DNA from: Petroclostridium xylanilyticum
Lineage (GTDB): Bacteria > Bacillota > Clostridia > SK-Y3
DNA length: 64,000 bases
NCBI RefSeq assembly: GCF_002252565.1
Contig: NZ_NPML01000004.1
Coordinates: 183,811 to 247,810 of the forward strand
Direction of reading: 5' to 3'
This document shows, piece by piece, positions 36,990 to 45,659 of this stretch. Made by a program: the position numbers and the translations under genes. Under the pieces are notes generated by a model. The model saw nothing but the letters and a program-made list of their open reading frames with translations. It was not told where the DNA came from and did not search any database. Within the stretch, counting starts at the first letter, position 1, and every line of letters starts with the position of its first letter.

Positions 36990-38147
36990 ATGAAAAGATT
37001 ATTTAAACTAATTTCTTTGGTTTGTGTTATATTATTACTTTTTAACTATTCAGCATTTGCAAAAGCTGAACCTGCCAATGACCTGAACATACAGGCCAAA
37101 TCAGCAGTTTTAATGGAGGCATCTACCGGAAAAATCTTATATGAACAAAATAGTCATGAAAAATTACCGCCAGCTAGTGTTACTAAAGTAATGACAATGC
37201 TTCTTATCATGGAAGCTATTGATAATGGAAAGATTTCCTTTGATGATATGGTTGCATCCAGTGAGTATGCAGCTAGTATGGGAGGTTCCCAGATCTACCT
37301 TGAACCAGGGGAGCAAATGTCTGTTCATGATATGTTGAAAGCTATTGCAGTAGCTTCGGGAAATGATGCTTCAGTTGCAATGGCTGAACATATTTATGGA
37401 AGTGAAGAAGCTTTTGTGAAAGCCATGAATGACAAGGCCAAAGAGTTGGGAATGAATGATACTAATTTTGTCAATTGTAATGGACTTGATGCGGATAATC
37501 ATTATACCAGTGCATATGACATAGCGCTGATGTCAAGAGAACTTTTAAAGCATCCCAAAATTCATGATTACTTGACCATATGGATAGATTCACTAAGAGA
37601 TGGAAAATTTGGTTTGGCTAATACAAATAAACTTATAAGATTTTATCCAGGAGCAAACGGAATCAAAACCGGTTCCACCGGTAAGGCGTTATATTGTCTG
37701 TCTGCCTCTGCCAAAAGAGATGGTATGCAATTAATCGCTGTAATTATGGCAGCTCCAAATACCAAAGAAAGGTTTAACGCTGCTACCAAGCTTCTTGATT
37801 ATGGTTTTGCAAACTATTCTATTGTTAGTGGTGCAAAAAAAGGAGAACTTGTTGGTGAATTGGATGTATTGAAGGGAATAACAAATAAGGTAAATCTAGT
37901 TGCTGCTTCGGACTTTAATGCACTAATCAAAAAAGGCCAGCAAGGTAATATTGATAAAAAGGTAAATATTGCTGATAACTTACATGCTCCCGTTGAAAAA
38001 GGCCAGAAGGTAGGAGAGATTGTATTTTCTGCAGGTGGAGAAGAGGTTGGGAAAGTTGACGTCATTACTTCGGAAGCAGTTGAAAAAGTATCAGTTGACA
38101 AGGTTTTTATTAAATTAGTAAAACATTGGTTAAATGCAAGAAAATAA
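36990..38147 (+). CDS. dacF: D-alanyl-D-alanine carboxypeptidase (DacF type)
   Basis: A secreted, membrane-anchored penicillin-binding protein that trims the terminal D-Ala from peptidoglycan stems. It has an N-terminal signal peptide (KRLFKLISLVCVILLLF), the S-x2-K motif in ASVTKVM, SGN in AVASGNDAS, and KTG in GIKTGSTGKALY, followed by the PBP5 C-terminal beta domain and an amphipathic tail. AGGAGG at 36976-36981 favours ATG 36990 (385 residues). The location after pdp parallels Bacillus dacF. A paralogue lies at 43536. Confidence 0.92.
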   Translation: MKRLFKLISLVCVILLLFNYSAFAKAEPANDLNIQAKSAVLMEASTGKILYEQNSHEKLPPASVTKVMTMLLIMEAIDNGKISFDDMVASSEYAASMGGSQIYLEPGEQMSVHDMLKAIAVASGNDASVAMAEHIYGSEEAFVKAMNDKAKELGMNDTNFVNCNGLDADNHYTSAYDIALMSRELLKHPKIHDYLTIWIDSLRDGKFGLANTNKLIRFYPGANGIKTGSTGKALYCLSASAKRDGMQLIAVIMAAPNTKERFNAATKLLDYGFANYSIVSGAKKGELVGELDVLKGITNKVNLVAASDFNALIKKGQQGNIDKKVNIADNLHAPVEKGQKVGEIVFSAGGEEVGKVDVITSEAVEKVSVDKVFIKLVKHWLNARK

Positions 38148-38158
38148 TCGTTAAAATT

Positions 38159-38201
38159 CAGAAAGGCTTCCTTAAGGTTTATCTTGAGGGAGCCTTTCTG
38201 C
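38159..38201 (+). terminator. Strong hairpin terminator after dacF
   Basis: CAGAAAGGCTTCCTTAA pairs with TTGAGGGAGCCTTTCTG over about 17 bp with a short loop. No long T-tract follows, but position and stability suit a transcript end just before the lysA promoter. Confidence 0.7.
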
Positions 38202-38212
38202 AGTTAGCAAAC

Positions 38213-38241
38213 TTGACACTTGCAAAAAAGTATGTTAAAAT
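38213..38241 (+). promoter_or_regulatory. Sigma-A promoter of lysA
   Basis: TTGACA (38213-38218), a 17-bp spacer and TAAAAT (38236-38241) lie 32 bp before the lysA start. The short leader leaves no room for an L-box, so lysine control of this gene, if any, is not by that riboswitch. Confidence 0.75.
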
Positions 38242-38273
38242 TTCATAAATATTTCCTATAAGGCGGTGTAAAC

Positions 38274-39578
38274 ATGTTTGTATCTGAATGTTTAAAAGTA
38301 AATAAATTGAATCATCTTGAAATTGGAGGCTGTGATGCAGTTGAACTTGCAAAGGAATATGGTACTCCATTATATATCATGGACGAGGGATTAATCAGAA
38401 AATATTGCAAAATATACAAAAATTCGATGGATAAATATTATGATGGAAACGGACTTGTGCTGTATGCAAGCAAAGCATTTTGTACCCTCTACATGTGCAA
38501 GATTGCAGAACAAGAGGGTTTGGGACTGGATGTCGTCTCTGGCGGAGAACTATATACCGCATTGAAAGCTAAATTTCCTGTCGAAAAAATTTATTTCCAC
38601 GGGAATAACAAAACCTATGATGAATTGCAGTTGGCAGTTGAAAATAACGTTGGCAGAATTGTTGTAGACAATACGTTTGAGCTGGAAATTTTAAATGAAA
38701 TAGCAGCAAAAATGAATAAGAAAGTAAAAATTCTATTTAGAATCAAACCTGGTATCGATGCACATACGCATGATTTTATTCGGACAGGACAGATTGATTC
38801 TAAATTTGGTGTTGCCCTTGAAACAGGTGAGGCATTAGACATAGTGGAACATGCTCTTCGCCTTGCTAATGTTGAAGTAATAGGACTGCATTGCCACATC
38901 GGCTCACAGATATTTGATCTTGCACCCTTTGAACTGGCTGCTAAGGTTATGATGAATTTTATTGGAGACTTAAAAGATAAGTTTGGGTTGGAGATTAAAG
39001 AATTAAACCTTGGTGGGGGGTATGGCATCAAATATATTCCCGAACATGACCCTATTGAATATGATAGTTATATTGAAGCGGTTTCCAAGGTGGTAAAACA
39101 AGTCGCCCGGGAAAGAGGCGTACAATTACCTTTTATTCTCATGGAACCCGGAAGATCCATTGTAGGCCCGGCAGGAATTACTGTGTACACGGTAGGTGCA
39201 GTTAAACGGATACCTAACGTTAGAAAATATGTTTCTGTTGATGGCGGTATGGCAGATAATCCAAGATATATACTTTATCAATCCCCATATGATGCTGTAC
39301 TGGCAAATAATCCTACTGCAGAAAAAGTTGAACCGGTAACGATTGCTGGAAAATGTTGCGAATCAGGAGATTTATTAATCAAAGATATCATGATGCCCCC
39401 AATAAAACCGGGAGATTATTTGGCAGTACTGGCAACGGGAGCCTATAACTACTCAATGGCAAGCAATTATAATAGAATCCCCCGTCCTCCTGTTGTCATG
39501 GTTCATGATGGTAAAGCGAAATTGATTGTAAAAAGGGAAACCTATGAAGATATCGTTCAAAATGATATACTAGATTAA
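38274..39578 (+). CDS. lysA: Diaminopimelate decarboxylase
   Basis: LysA (434 residues) decarboxylates meso-diaminopimelate to lysine. The PLP-lysine lies in LYASKAFCT, followed by GLHCHIGSQIFD, LNLGGGYGIKY and EPGRSIVG, and the C-terminal barrel with GKCCESGDLL. ATG 38274 has GGCGGTG upstream. It has its own promoter and terminator and so forms a single-gene unit. Confidence 0.95.
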   Translation: MFVSECLKVNKLNHLEIGGCDAVELAKEYGTPLYIMDEGLIRKYCKIYKNSMDKYYDGNGLVLYASKAFCTLYMCKIAEQEGLGLDVVSGGELYTALKAKFPVEKIYFHGNNKTYDELQLAVENNVGRIVVDNTFELEILNEIAAKMNKKVKILFRIKPGIDAHTHDFIRTGQIDSKFGVALETGEALDIVEHALRLANVEVIGLHCHIGSQIFDLAPFELAAKVMMNFIGDLKDKFGLEIKELNLGGGYGIKYIPEHDPIEYDSYIEAVSKVVKQVARERGVQLPFILMEPGRSIVGPAGITVYTVGAVKRIPNVRKYVSVDGGMADNPRYILYQSPYDAVLANNPTAEKVEPVTIAGKCCESGDLLIKDIMMPPIKPGDYLAVLATGAYNYSMASNYNRIPRPPVVMVHDGKAKLIVKRETYEDIVQNDILD

Positions 39579-39588
39579 GCGTATTTAT

Positions 39589-39615
39589 AAAAAGCACGGA
39601 GTACCGTGCTTTTTT
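39589..39615 (+). terminator. Terminator after lysA
   Basis: AAAAAGCACGG / CCGTGCTTTTT, an 11-bp stem with a 4-base loop and a T-tract. Confidence 0.9.
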
Positions 39616-39638
39616 ACTATTTTTACTATATATATAAC

Positions 39639-39757
39639 ACTAAGTATGTTACATTATTGTTATTTTGTTCACGGTTCACAGTTCTCAGTTCACAGAAATT
39701 AGCCAAGAAAATCCTGTGAACCGTGAACTGTGAACTAAAATAGACAATGTAAAGTAC
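39639..39757 (+). repeat. MITE-like heptamer hairpin element, copy 2
   Basis: This is the reverse complement of the element at 22733-22849, nearly base for base, including the unique central AAATTAGCCAAGAAAATCCT. Extra half-units and a few substitutions (GTTCTCA instead of GTTCACA) separate the copies. It fills much of the 324-bp gap between lysA and the site-2 protease gene. The remaining 140 bp are AT-rich, with a TGTCCA..TGGACA inverted pair, and show no ORF. Confidence 0.85.
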
Positions 39758-39902
39758 GTGGAACAATGCACCTTTGTCCAACATAATTTTGTTTTTTAAT
39801 AACAAAATATGGACACAATAGTTTATAAATACTATAATATACATAGATTTAAAATTATCTGTAAATTAAATGTAATCTATGAAAAAGACAGGATGTGATT
39901 TT

Positions 39903-40553
39903 TTGATCAGAGGAATTGACCCGCTAGAGTTATTGTTAAGTATTCCGGCTTTATTATTAGCAATTACTTTTCATGAATTTGCTCATGGATACATGGCAGA
40001 TAGATTAGGTGATCCTACTCCCAGATATTATGGGAGACTGACGTTAAATCCTTTAAAGCATCTGGATCCTTTGGGAACAATAGCACTGCTGTTTCTTAGG
40101 TATGGGTGGGCCAAACCCGTTCCTATAAACCCAGCATATTTTGATAATAAGAAAAATGGTACTGCACTTGTGGGGTTGGCAGGGCCATTAGCAAATATGA
40201 TTCTGGCATTTTTGGCGCTGGTTATAAGTAAAATACTGAATCTAAATATATTGGCATATTCATATTATTCTGGTTACACCAGTTATTTTGGGCAAATTCT
40301 ATTTTATATTCTGGTATATAATATAGGCTTGGCCATTTTTAACCTGATACCCATTCCACCACTGGATGGTTCAAAAATATTTATTTCACTTTTACCGCCA
40401 AAATGGTATTATAATATATTACAGTATGAAAGCTATGGACAAGTTATATTGCTGTTATTGTTATTTTCAGGCATGTTAAGTCCTGTTTTAAGCTTCTTAT
40501 TTAAAATAGTACTAAGCATTATGCTGAGTATTATAAAGATATTACCGATTTAG
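39903..40553 (+). CDS. Site-2 protease family membrane metalloprotease
   Basis: A small polytopic zinc protease (216 residues) with HEFAH at residues 24-28 inside a membrane helix, the family stretch DRLGDPTPRYYGRLTLNP, and the second ligand motif LIPIPPLDGSKI. It resembles the YwhC-like short S2P group, without PDZ domain. GGATGTGAT upstream favours TTG 39903; ATG 39879 lacks a ribosome-binding site. It lies before scpA-scpB, as in many Clostridia and Bacilli. The substrate is unknown. Confidence 0.86.
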   Translation: MIRGIDPLELLLSIPALLLAITFHEFAHGYMADRLGDPTPRYYGRLTLNPLKHLDPLGTIALLFLRYGWAKPVPINPAYFDNKKNGTALVGLAGPLANMILAFLALVISKILNLNILAYSYYSGYTSYFGQILFYILVYNIGLAIFNLIPIPPLDGSKIFISLLPPKWYYNILQYESYGQVILLLLLFSGMLSPVLSFLFKIVLSIMLSIIKILPI

Positions 40554-40616
40554 AAAATATCAAAATCTTCGGTTTTGCTCGTTATAACATACCAATAAAC
40601 AACGAAGGATAATATT

Positions 40617-41360
40617 ATGAACAAGTTATCTTTTAAGTTAGAAATGTTTGAAGGACCTCTGGATTTACTTATGCATTTAATAGAAAAGAATAAGGTAAGC
40701 ATATACGATATTCCTATTGCTGAAATTACTGATCAGTATTTAGAGTATTTAAATCATATGTCAGGAATTGACCTTGAAGTATCCAGTGAATTTCTTGTAT
40801 TAGCTGCACAATTGCTGTATATCAAATCAAAAATGCTTTTACCGCAATATAAAGATACCGAAGAAGAGGATGGTGACCCACGACAGGAGCTAATAGAGAA
40901 ATTGGTGGAATATAAGAGATATAAGGAATTATCTGTATTTCTTGAAGAAAGGGAAAATAAGTATAAGAATATTTTTTTTAAAAATGCTGATGAAATTGAA
41001 ATTTCCGAGGAAAATTATAATCTCATTCATTTATCTGTCAATGATTTGGTAGCAGCCTTTAACAAGATCCTTTTAAGGAATAATAGGATTAACCCTCCTT
41101 CTCAAAAAACTTTTGAAAAAATTGTTGGCAGGGAAAAAGTATCTGTAAGTGCAAAAGTAAAAGAAATATTAAACTTGCTATCTAAAAAAAAAGAAATACG
41201 CTTTCTGGATATCTTTAAAAATCTGCGGTCCAGAGCAGAAATTGTAGCAAGTTTTCTTGCAGTACTTGAATTAATCAAATTAAATAAGATAATTGCAGAA
41301 CAAAGAAAAATTGGGGAAAACACTTGCATTTATATTTATCATTCAAACAAAGAACGGTGA
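40617..41360 (+). CDS. scpA: Segregation and condensation protein A
   Basis: ScpA is the kleisin that bridges the two heads of SMC. This 247-residue protein starts with KLEMFEGPLDLLMHLIEKNK, the SMC-neck-binding helical domain, and ends with a winged helix (FLAVLELIKLNKIIAEQ). It is followed 5 bp later by scpB. The SMC gene itself is at 11170-14736, so all three condensin components are present in this window. Confidence 0.95.
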   Translation: MNKLSFKLEMFEGPLDLLMHLIEKNKVSIYDIPIAEITDQYLEYLNHMSGIDLEVSSEFLVLAAQLLYIKSKMLLPQYKDTEEEDGDPRQELIEKLVEYKRYKELSVFLEERENKYKNIFFKNADEIEISEENYNLIHLSVNDLVAAFNKILLRNNRINPPSQKTFEKIVGREKVSVSAKVKEILNLLSKKKEIRFLDIFKNLRSRAEIVASFLAVLELIKLNKIIAEQRKIGENTCIYIYHSNKER

Positions 41361-41365
41361 GGTAG

Positions 41366-41905
41366 ATGGATATTAAAGAAATAGAATCAATCATCGAAGG
41401 TATCCTTTTTGCTTCCGGAGATGCCGTACATATAGAGAAGCTTTCCGATATTTTGCAGATAGATAAAAATACTTTACGTTCCATCATGAATAGGATGATG
41501 GATTATTATAGTTATGAGAGACGTGGAATTCAAATTATTGAGATAGATAATTGCTACCAATTATGCACCAGACCGGAATATTATGAATATATCCGAAAAC
41601 TTGTCGAACCAAAGCATAAACAGGGTTTATCCAACGCTGCTTTAGAAACACTTGCGATAATTGCATATAATCAACCTGTCACCAGGAGTGATATTGAACA
41701 AATCCGGGGCGTAAATTGTGACAGTGCTTTAAATCGATTACTGGATAGAGGATTAATAGAAGAAAAAGGAAGGCTGGATGCACCTGGAAAACCTATTTTA
41801 TATAGAACCACCCGGGAATTTCTTCGCTGTTTTGGATTAAGGTCATTGGAAGAGCTGCCGCAAATGCATGGTTTGGATGAGCTTACAATACTGGAAAAAG
41901 AATGA
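41366..41905 (+). CDS. scpB: Segregation and condensation protein B
   Basis: ScpB (179 residues) is a tandem winged-helix dimer that binds the centre of ScpA. The segments IESIIEGILFASGDAV and LSNAALETLAIIAYNQPVTR are characteristic. The start ATG 41366 has GGTGAGGTAG upstream. The coupling to scpA is tight, which suits a fixed-stoichiometry complex. Confidence 0.95.
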   Translation: MDIKEIESIIEGILFASGDAVHIEKLSDILQIDKNTLRSIMNRMMDYYSYERRGIQIIEIDNCYQLCTRPEYYEYIRKLVEPKHKQGLSNAALETLAIIAYNQPVTRSDIEQIRGVNCDSALNRLLDRGLIEEKGRLDAPGKPILYRTTREFLRCFGLRSLEELPQMHGLDELTILEKE

Positions 41906-41998
41906 AATTTTACACATTTAGCTAGCACTGCAAATAAATTTCATTCACTGGTATTTTATACTTATTTGTGGTAATAATACCTAGATGAGGTGCTTTCT

Positions 41999-42664
41999 AT
42001 GATTTTCCTTGTAATTATCTGTATTTTACTTATTATTTTATTGTTTATTAAAATAAATATTAGTATTGAGTATTTACGAACGGGCGATAATGATAGAGCT
42101 ATTTTAACCTTTTCAATTATTAAAAATTTAATAAAACTTGATATGCCTTTTATTGATATCAGTGAAAAAAAAGGTTTTTTAGGAATGAAGTTTTCAAAAA
42201 AATATAAGGTAAAGGATGATAAAACTGTTTACGAAAAAGAAAAATCTTTTATCAGTTTTTCAAAACTAAAGGATATGCTTGAGAAAACATATACAACCTA
42301 TTATACATATAAAGATATTTTAACTTCAGTTCGTAATTACTTAAGAAAAAGAATAGTATGCAACGATTTTATATTTCATTTGGAATTTGGATTAGGTGAT
42401 GCAGCATTAACCGGGATTGCAAGTGGGCTGATCTGGGGAGCAAGTTACAGTATTCTGTCAATAGTTGGAAACCATTCAATATTAAAAAATACTGATATAA
42501 AAATAAGCCCTGTTTTTAATGAAATTAAATTTCATGTAAAGTTCTATTGTATATTTACTATAAGAGTTGTACATATTATTATTGTATTTCTTATATTTTT
42601 ATTTTCTCTTTTTAAAGTATGCCTGGTTAAGAAAGCATCTTCCAGTGAATTAAGTGTAAGCTAA
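41999..42664 (+). CDS. DUF2953 family membrane protein
   Basis: A 221-residue protein with an N-terminal membrane helix (residues 2-20), a central basic domain and a second hydrophobic region near residues 188-210. The stretch VCNDFIFHLEFGLGDAALTG marks the DUF2953 family, usually found between scpB and ytfJ in Firmicutes, as here. AGGTG upstream supports ATG 41999 over GTG 41990. Likely a sporulation-linked gene by context (ytfJ follows), but the function is unknown. Confidence 0.8.
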   Translation: MIFLVIICILLIILLFIKINISIEYLRTGDNDRAILTFSIIKNLIKLDMPFIDISEKKGFLGMKFSKKYKVKDDKTVYEKEKSFISFSKLKDMLEKTYTTYYTYKDILTSVRNYLRKRIVCNDFIFHLEFGLGDAALTGIASGLIWGASYSILSIVGNHSILKNTDIKISPVFNEIKFHVKFYCIFTIRVVHIIIVFLIFLFSLFKVCLVKKASSSELSVS

Positions 42665-42693
42665 AACTAAAGTATTAAATTTTTTAATTAAAA

Positions 42694-42952
42694 TATCGAT
42701 AACCAATATTAAAATTATAAATAATAAATAAATTAATGTAGTTATCGATGAATTAACCAACTTTAAAACTATATAGTTCATAGTTCACAGTTTATAGTTC
42801 ACAGTTCACAGTTCACAGTAGCAAACGATTTAATAGCCTTTACTGTGAACCGTGAACTGTGAACCGTGAACTGTAAACTTATTGACTTTATCTGCCATGT
42901 AAAATCATTATCAGTAAATATATAAATATTTAACTTTAAAGTTGGTTAATTA
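42694..42952 (+). repeat. TATCGATAAC two-stem element, copy A, with heptamer hairpin inserted
   Basis: Stem 1: TATCGATAAC (42694-42703) pairs with GTTATCGATG (42741-42750). Stem 2: ATTAACCAACTTTAAA (42752-42767) pairs with TTTAAAGTTGGTTAAT (42935-42950). Between the arms of stem 2 lies a heptamer hairpin at 42776-42878. The element ends 34 bp before the ytfJ start. The whole 321-bp gap is taken up by it. Confidence 0.75.
42776..42878 (+). repeat. Heptamer hairpin, 6 + 5 units
   Basis: Left arm: GTTCATA, GTTCACA, GTTTATA, GTTCACA, GTTCACA, GTTCACA (42776-42817). Right arm: TGTGAAC, CGTGAAC, TGTGAAC, CGTGAAC, TGTAAAC (42844-42878). The two arms are complementary, around a 26-bp centre unlike that of the MITE-like copies. 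It is the longest array in the window. Confidence 0.85.
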
Positions 42953-42985
42953 TAAAAATAAAATAATATTTAAGGCGGTGACAAA

Positions 42986-43447
42986 ATGTCTGAACATCCA
43001 ATACAAGGGTTAATGGCAACAGCAATGCAAAGCATCAAGGATATGGTAGACGTAAATACGATAGTAGGAGATGCAGTAGAAGCTCCTGATGGAACAGTCA
43101 TAATACCCATTTCAAGAGTATCCTTTGGTTTTGCTGCTGGTGGTTCTGAGTTCGGGAGGGTATCAAGAGAAAAAAGTGATGAAAAAGAAACCTCTCCTAA
43201 ACTTGCTTTTGGTGGAGGTAGTGGAGCAGGTGTTACAATTCAACCTGTCGCTTTTATGGTAGTAGGGCAGGGACAGATAAAATTACTCCCTGTAAATACT
43301 AATTCCTCAGTGGATAAGATACTTGACCTTGTTCCTGAGTTGATTGAAAAAATCAATGAAACTGTTAGAAAAAAAGTAAGCATTAAAAAGAAAATTGAAA
43401 AAGCTGATGGAGAAAAAAACATTACTACTGAAGTTGAAAATGAATAA
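42986..43447 (+). CDS. ytfJ: GerW/YtfJ family sporulation protein
   Basis: A 153-residue YtfJ/GerW protein, required for normal germination in Bacillus spores. Signature parts are DANTIVG-like VDVNTIVGDAVEAPDGTVIIP, the Gly-rich FGGGSGAGVTIQPVAF, and VVGQGQIKLLPV. It starts at ATG 42986 with GGCGGTGAC upstream and follows DUF2953, its usual neighbour. A repeat element lies in its 5' region. A terminator follows 27 bp after the stop. Confidence 0.92.
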   Translation: MSEHPIQGLMATAMQSIKDMVDVNTIVGDAVEAPDGTVIIPISRVSFGFAAGGSEFGRVSREKSDEKETSPKLAFGGGSGAGVTIQPVAFMVVGQGQIKLLPVNTNSSVDKILDLVPELIEKINETVRKKVSIKKKIEKADGEKNITTEVENE

Positions 43448-43474
43448 ATATTGGATAAAATACGCATAAAATGG

Positions 43475-43537
43475 TCACCTGCTCATATACATTATATATG
43501 TATGGTAAACTACATAAATGGGCAGGTGATTTTTTTT
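43475..43537 (+). terminator. Terminator whose stem holds the next gene's Shine-Dalgarno
   Basis: TCACCTGCTCA (43475-43485) pairs with TGGGCAGGTGA (43519-43529), then eight T residues. An inner ATACAT/ATGTAT hairpin fills the loop. The right arm contains AGGTGA, 6-8 bp before the TTG start at 43536, so the same bases serve as terminator stem and ribosome-binding site. Confidence 0.72.
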
Positions 43538-44699
43538 GAAAAAAATAATTGCGCTATTTATAATAATTTTAATGATTACACCATGGACTTGTTATCCTGT
43601 TTTTGCTGGAACGATTGATGTATCTGCTGCTTCAGCGGTTGTTATGGATACTGTAACCGGAAGAGTAATATATGAGAAAAATGCTCACCAAAAGCGTTCG
43701 ATGGCCAGCACTACAAAAATAATGACTGCTATTGTTGCCTTGGAAAAGGGCAATTTGGACGATATCGTTAAAACAAGCGCTAAAGCAGCTCATGTAGAAG
43801 GTTCTTCTATTTGGTTGGAAGAGGGAGAAAAACAAAGGCTTGAAGATTTAATATATGGCTTAATGTTAAGTTCGGGAAACGATGCTGCAATCGCGATAGC
43901 TGAGCATATTGGGGGCTCGGTGGAAGAATTTGCAAAGATGATGACCCAAAAAGCAAAAGATATCGGGGCTATTCATACAAGTTTTAAAAACCCCAATGGC
44001 TTGGATGAAGATGGTCACTACACTACTGCCTATGACCTTGCGTTGATAACCAGGTACGCTTTGAAAAATAAAAAGTTTGCCGAAATAGTAAAAACTGAAA
44101 AAAAGAAAATTCCCTGGGAAGGCCATAAATGGGATAGGTTATTGGAAAATCACAATAAATTATTAAAAACGTATGAAGGTTGTGATGGTGTTAAAACGGG
44201 ATACACAAAAAAAACCGGCAGGTGTCTTGTTTCTTCTGCCACGAGAAATGGGTGGCAGGTTGTTGCAGTAACGCTAAATGCACCAAATGATTGGGAAGAC
44301 CACAAGAAAATGCTGGATTATGCATTTAACAAATATAAATTACAGACAATTTGTGAAGAAGGAGATTTGATGAAAACTCTCCCCGTGTTAGGCGGAAAAA
44401 AAGATAAGATTTCTCTTGTTGCCTCATCGACAGTATCTCTCCCGCTAATAGAAGGAGAAAAGGATAAGATTGAAATAAAATATGAAGTTCCTGACTCCGT
44501 AACTGCTCCGGTAAACTATGGACAAAAAGTGGGGAAAATTGATATTTATTTAGAAGAAACCAAATGTGCAAGTATTCCCTTAATATCCATTGATAATGTA
44601 GAACGAAGAGATTGGAAGCTGTCTTTTGAAAAAATAGCAAAAAACTGGATGATGATGTTTGCTAACAAGGATCTAATATTAAAAAATTTATTTGATTAA
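43536..44699 (+). CDS. D-alanyl-D-alanine carboxypeptidase (DacB/DacF paralogue)
   Basis: A second low-molecular-weight penicillin-binding protein in the window (387 residues). Signal peptide KKIIALFIIILMITPWTCYP, S-x2-K in MASTTKIMTA, SGN in MLSSGNDAAI, KTG in GVKTGYTKKTGRCL, and a PBP5-like C-terminal domain with a hydrophobic tail. It resembles the sporulation carboxypeptidases DacB/DacF. It starts at TTG 43536, and its Shine-Dalgarno lies inside a terminator hairpin, which implies expression from within or after the loop, or tight control. Confidence 0.9.
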   Translation: MKKIIALFIIILMITPWTCYPVFAGTIDVSAASAVVMDTVTGRVIYEKNAHQKRSMASTTKIMTAIVALEKGNLDDIVKTSAKAAHVEGSSIWLEEGEKQRLEDLIYGLMLSSGNDAAIAIAEHIGGSVEEFAKMMTQKAKDIGAIHTSFKNPNGLDEDGHYTTAYDLALITRYALKNKKFAEIVKTEKKKIPWEGHKWDRLLENHNKLLKTYEGCDGVKTGYTKKTGRCLVSSATRNGWQVVAVTLNAPNDWEDHKKMLDYAFNKYKLQTICEEGDLMKTLPVLGGKKDKISLVASSTVSLPLIEGEKDKIEIKYEVPDSVTAPVNYGQKVGKIDIYLEETKCASIPLISIDNVERRDWKLSFEKIAKNWMMMFANKDLILKNLFD

Positions 44700-44704
44700 A
44701 CCTG

Positions 44705-44734
44705 AAAACAGTCGGATGTTCCGGCTGTTTTTTT
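44705..44734 (+). terminator. Terminator after the second carboxypeptidase
   Basis: AACAGTCGGA / TCCGGCTGTT with a TGT loop (one G-T pair) followed by TTTTT. TATAAT at 44737-44742 follows at once and may be the -10 of an rluB promoter without a clear -35. Confidence 0.85.
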
Positions 44735-44767
44735 GTTATAATATACTAATGAAAGTGAGGGAGTAAT

Positions 44768-45496
44768 ATGGAAGAAGATAATGTGATGCGGCTGCAAAAA
44801 TTCATAGCCCTTTCGGGTTTTGCTTCACGTAGAAAGGCAGAAGAAATCATTCTTGAGGGCAGGGTAAAAGTCAACAATCAAATTATACAGACATTAGGCG
44901 AGAAGATAAATATAAAAACTGATATCGTTGAAATAGATGGAAAACGCATAGAAATTTCGGCAAATCATATTTATATTATGCTTAATAAACCTGTGGGTTA
45001 TGTAACCACTGTTTCAGATCAGTTTAATAGGCCTACTGTTATGGATTTAATAAAAAATGATATTAAAATGAGATTATATCCGGTAGGTAGATTGGATTAT
45101 GATACTGAAGGACTGTTATTACTGACGAATGATGGGGAACTTACCTACAAGCTCACACATCCCAAGCACAATATTGAAAAAGTTTATATTGCAACGGTAA
45201 AAGGAATACCTGCTAAAGATGAATTACAAAGATTCAGGGAAGGGTTATATATTGATGATTATCTCACCGCTCCGGCAAAGATTGAAATTATTAAAATTAT
45301 GAAAGGAAGTTGTGAATTAAAAATAGTCATTCATGAGGGAAAAAACCGCCAGGTAAGAAAGATGTGCGAAAAAATTGGACATCCTGTTATAAAACTAAAA
45401 AGAATTGCAATTGGAAACCTCCATTTAGGGAATTTACCCCTAGGGAAATGGAGACATTTAAAAGATGTTGAAGTAAATTTTTTAAAAAAGATTTGA
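44768..45496 (+). CDS. rluB: 23S rRNA pseudouridine synthase (RluB family)
   Basis: A 242-residue RsuA/RluB-type enzyme. It has an N-terminal S4 RNA-binding domain (MRLQKFIALSGFASRRKAEE) and the catalytic motif GRLDYDTEGLLLLTNDG with the nucleophilic Asp. RluB modifies position 2605 of 23S rRNA in E. coli; the Firmicutes relatives often lie after scpB and dac-type genes, as here. ATG 44768 has GTGAGGGAG upstream; ATG 44786 is possible. Confidence 0.92.
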   Translation: MEEDNVMRLQKFIALSGFASRRKAEEIILEGRVKVNNQIIQTLGEKINIKTDIVEIDGKRIEISANHIYIMLNKPVGYVTTVSDQFNRPTVMDLIKNDIKMRLYPVGRLDYDTEGLLLLTNDGELTYKLTHPKHNIEKVYIATVKGIPAKDELQRFREGLYIDDYLTAPAKIEIIKIMKGSCELKIVIHEGKNRQVRKMCEKIGHPVIKLKRIAIGNLHLGNLPLGKWRHLKDVEVNFLKKI

Positions 45497-45594
45497 TATA
45501 TTTTAGGTTAAATAACGTATAAAAAAAAGAATGTCAAAAAAATAATATACTGAATGAAACACTAAAATTTCAGAGAGTTTCTTGGGTTAAAATG

Positions 45595-45623
45595 TTCCAT
45601 TTTTCGAGTTTATCTGATATAAT
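45595..45623 (+). promoter_or_regulatory. Extended -10 promoter of speE
   Basis: TGATATAAT ends at 45623 (extended -10, TATAAT at 45618-45623). The -35 position holds only TTCCAT, 17 bp upstream, so the extended motif likely carries the promoter. It lies 36 bp before speE. Confidence 0.6.
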
Positions 45624-45659
45624 CACTAACGGATAAAATTTTAAAGGAGTGACAATAAA

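Noticed and set aside
38203..38273. L-box (lysine) riboswitch before lysA
   Set aside because: The promoter is only 32 bp before the start codon, which leaves no room for a roughly 170-base aptamer.
42776..42878. Regularly repeated short units that could suggest a CRISPR array
   Set aside because: Units are 7 bp and directly adjacent, with no 20-40-bp spacers and no cas genes. The arms are inverted, which CRISPR arrays are not.
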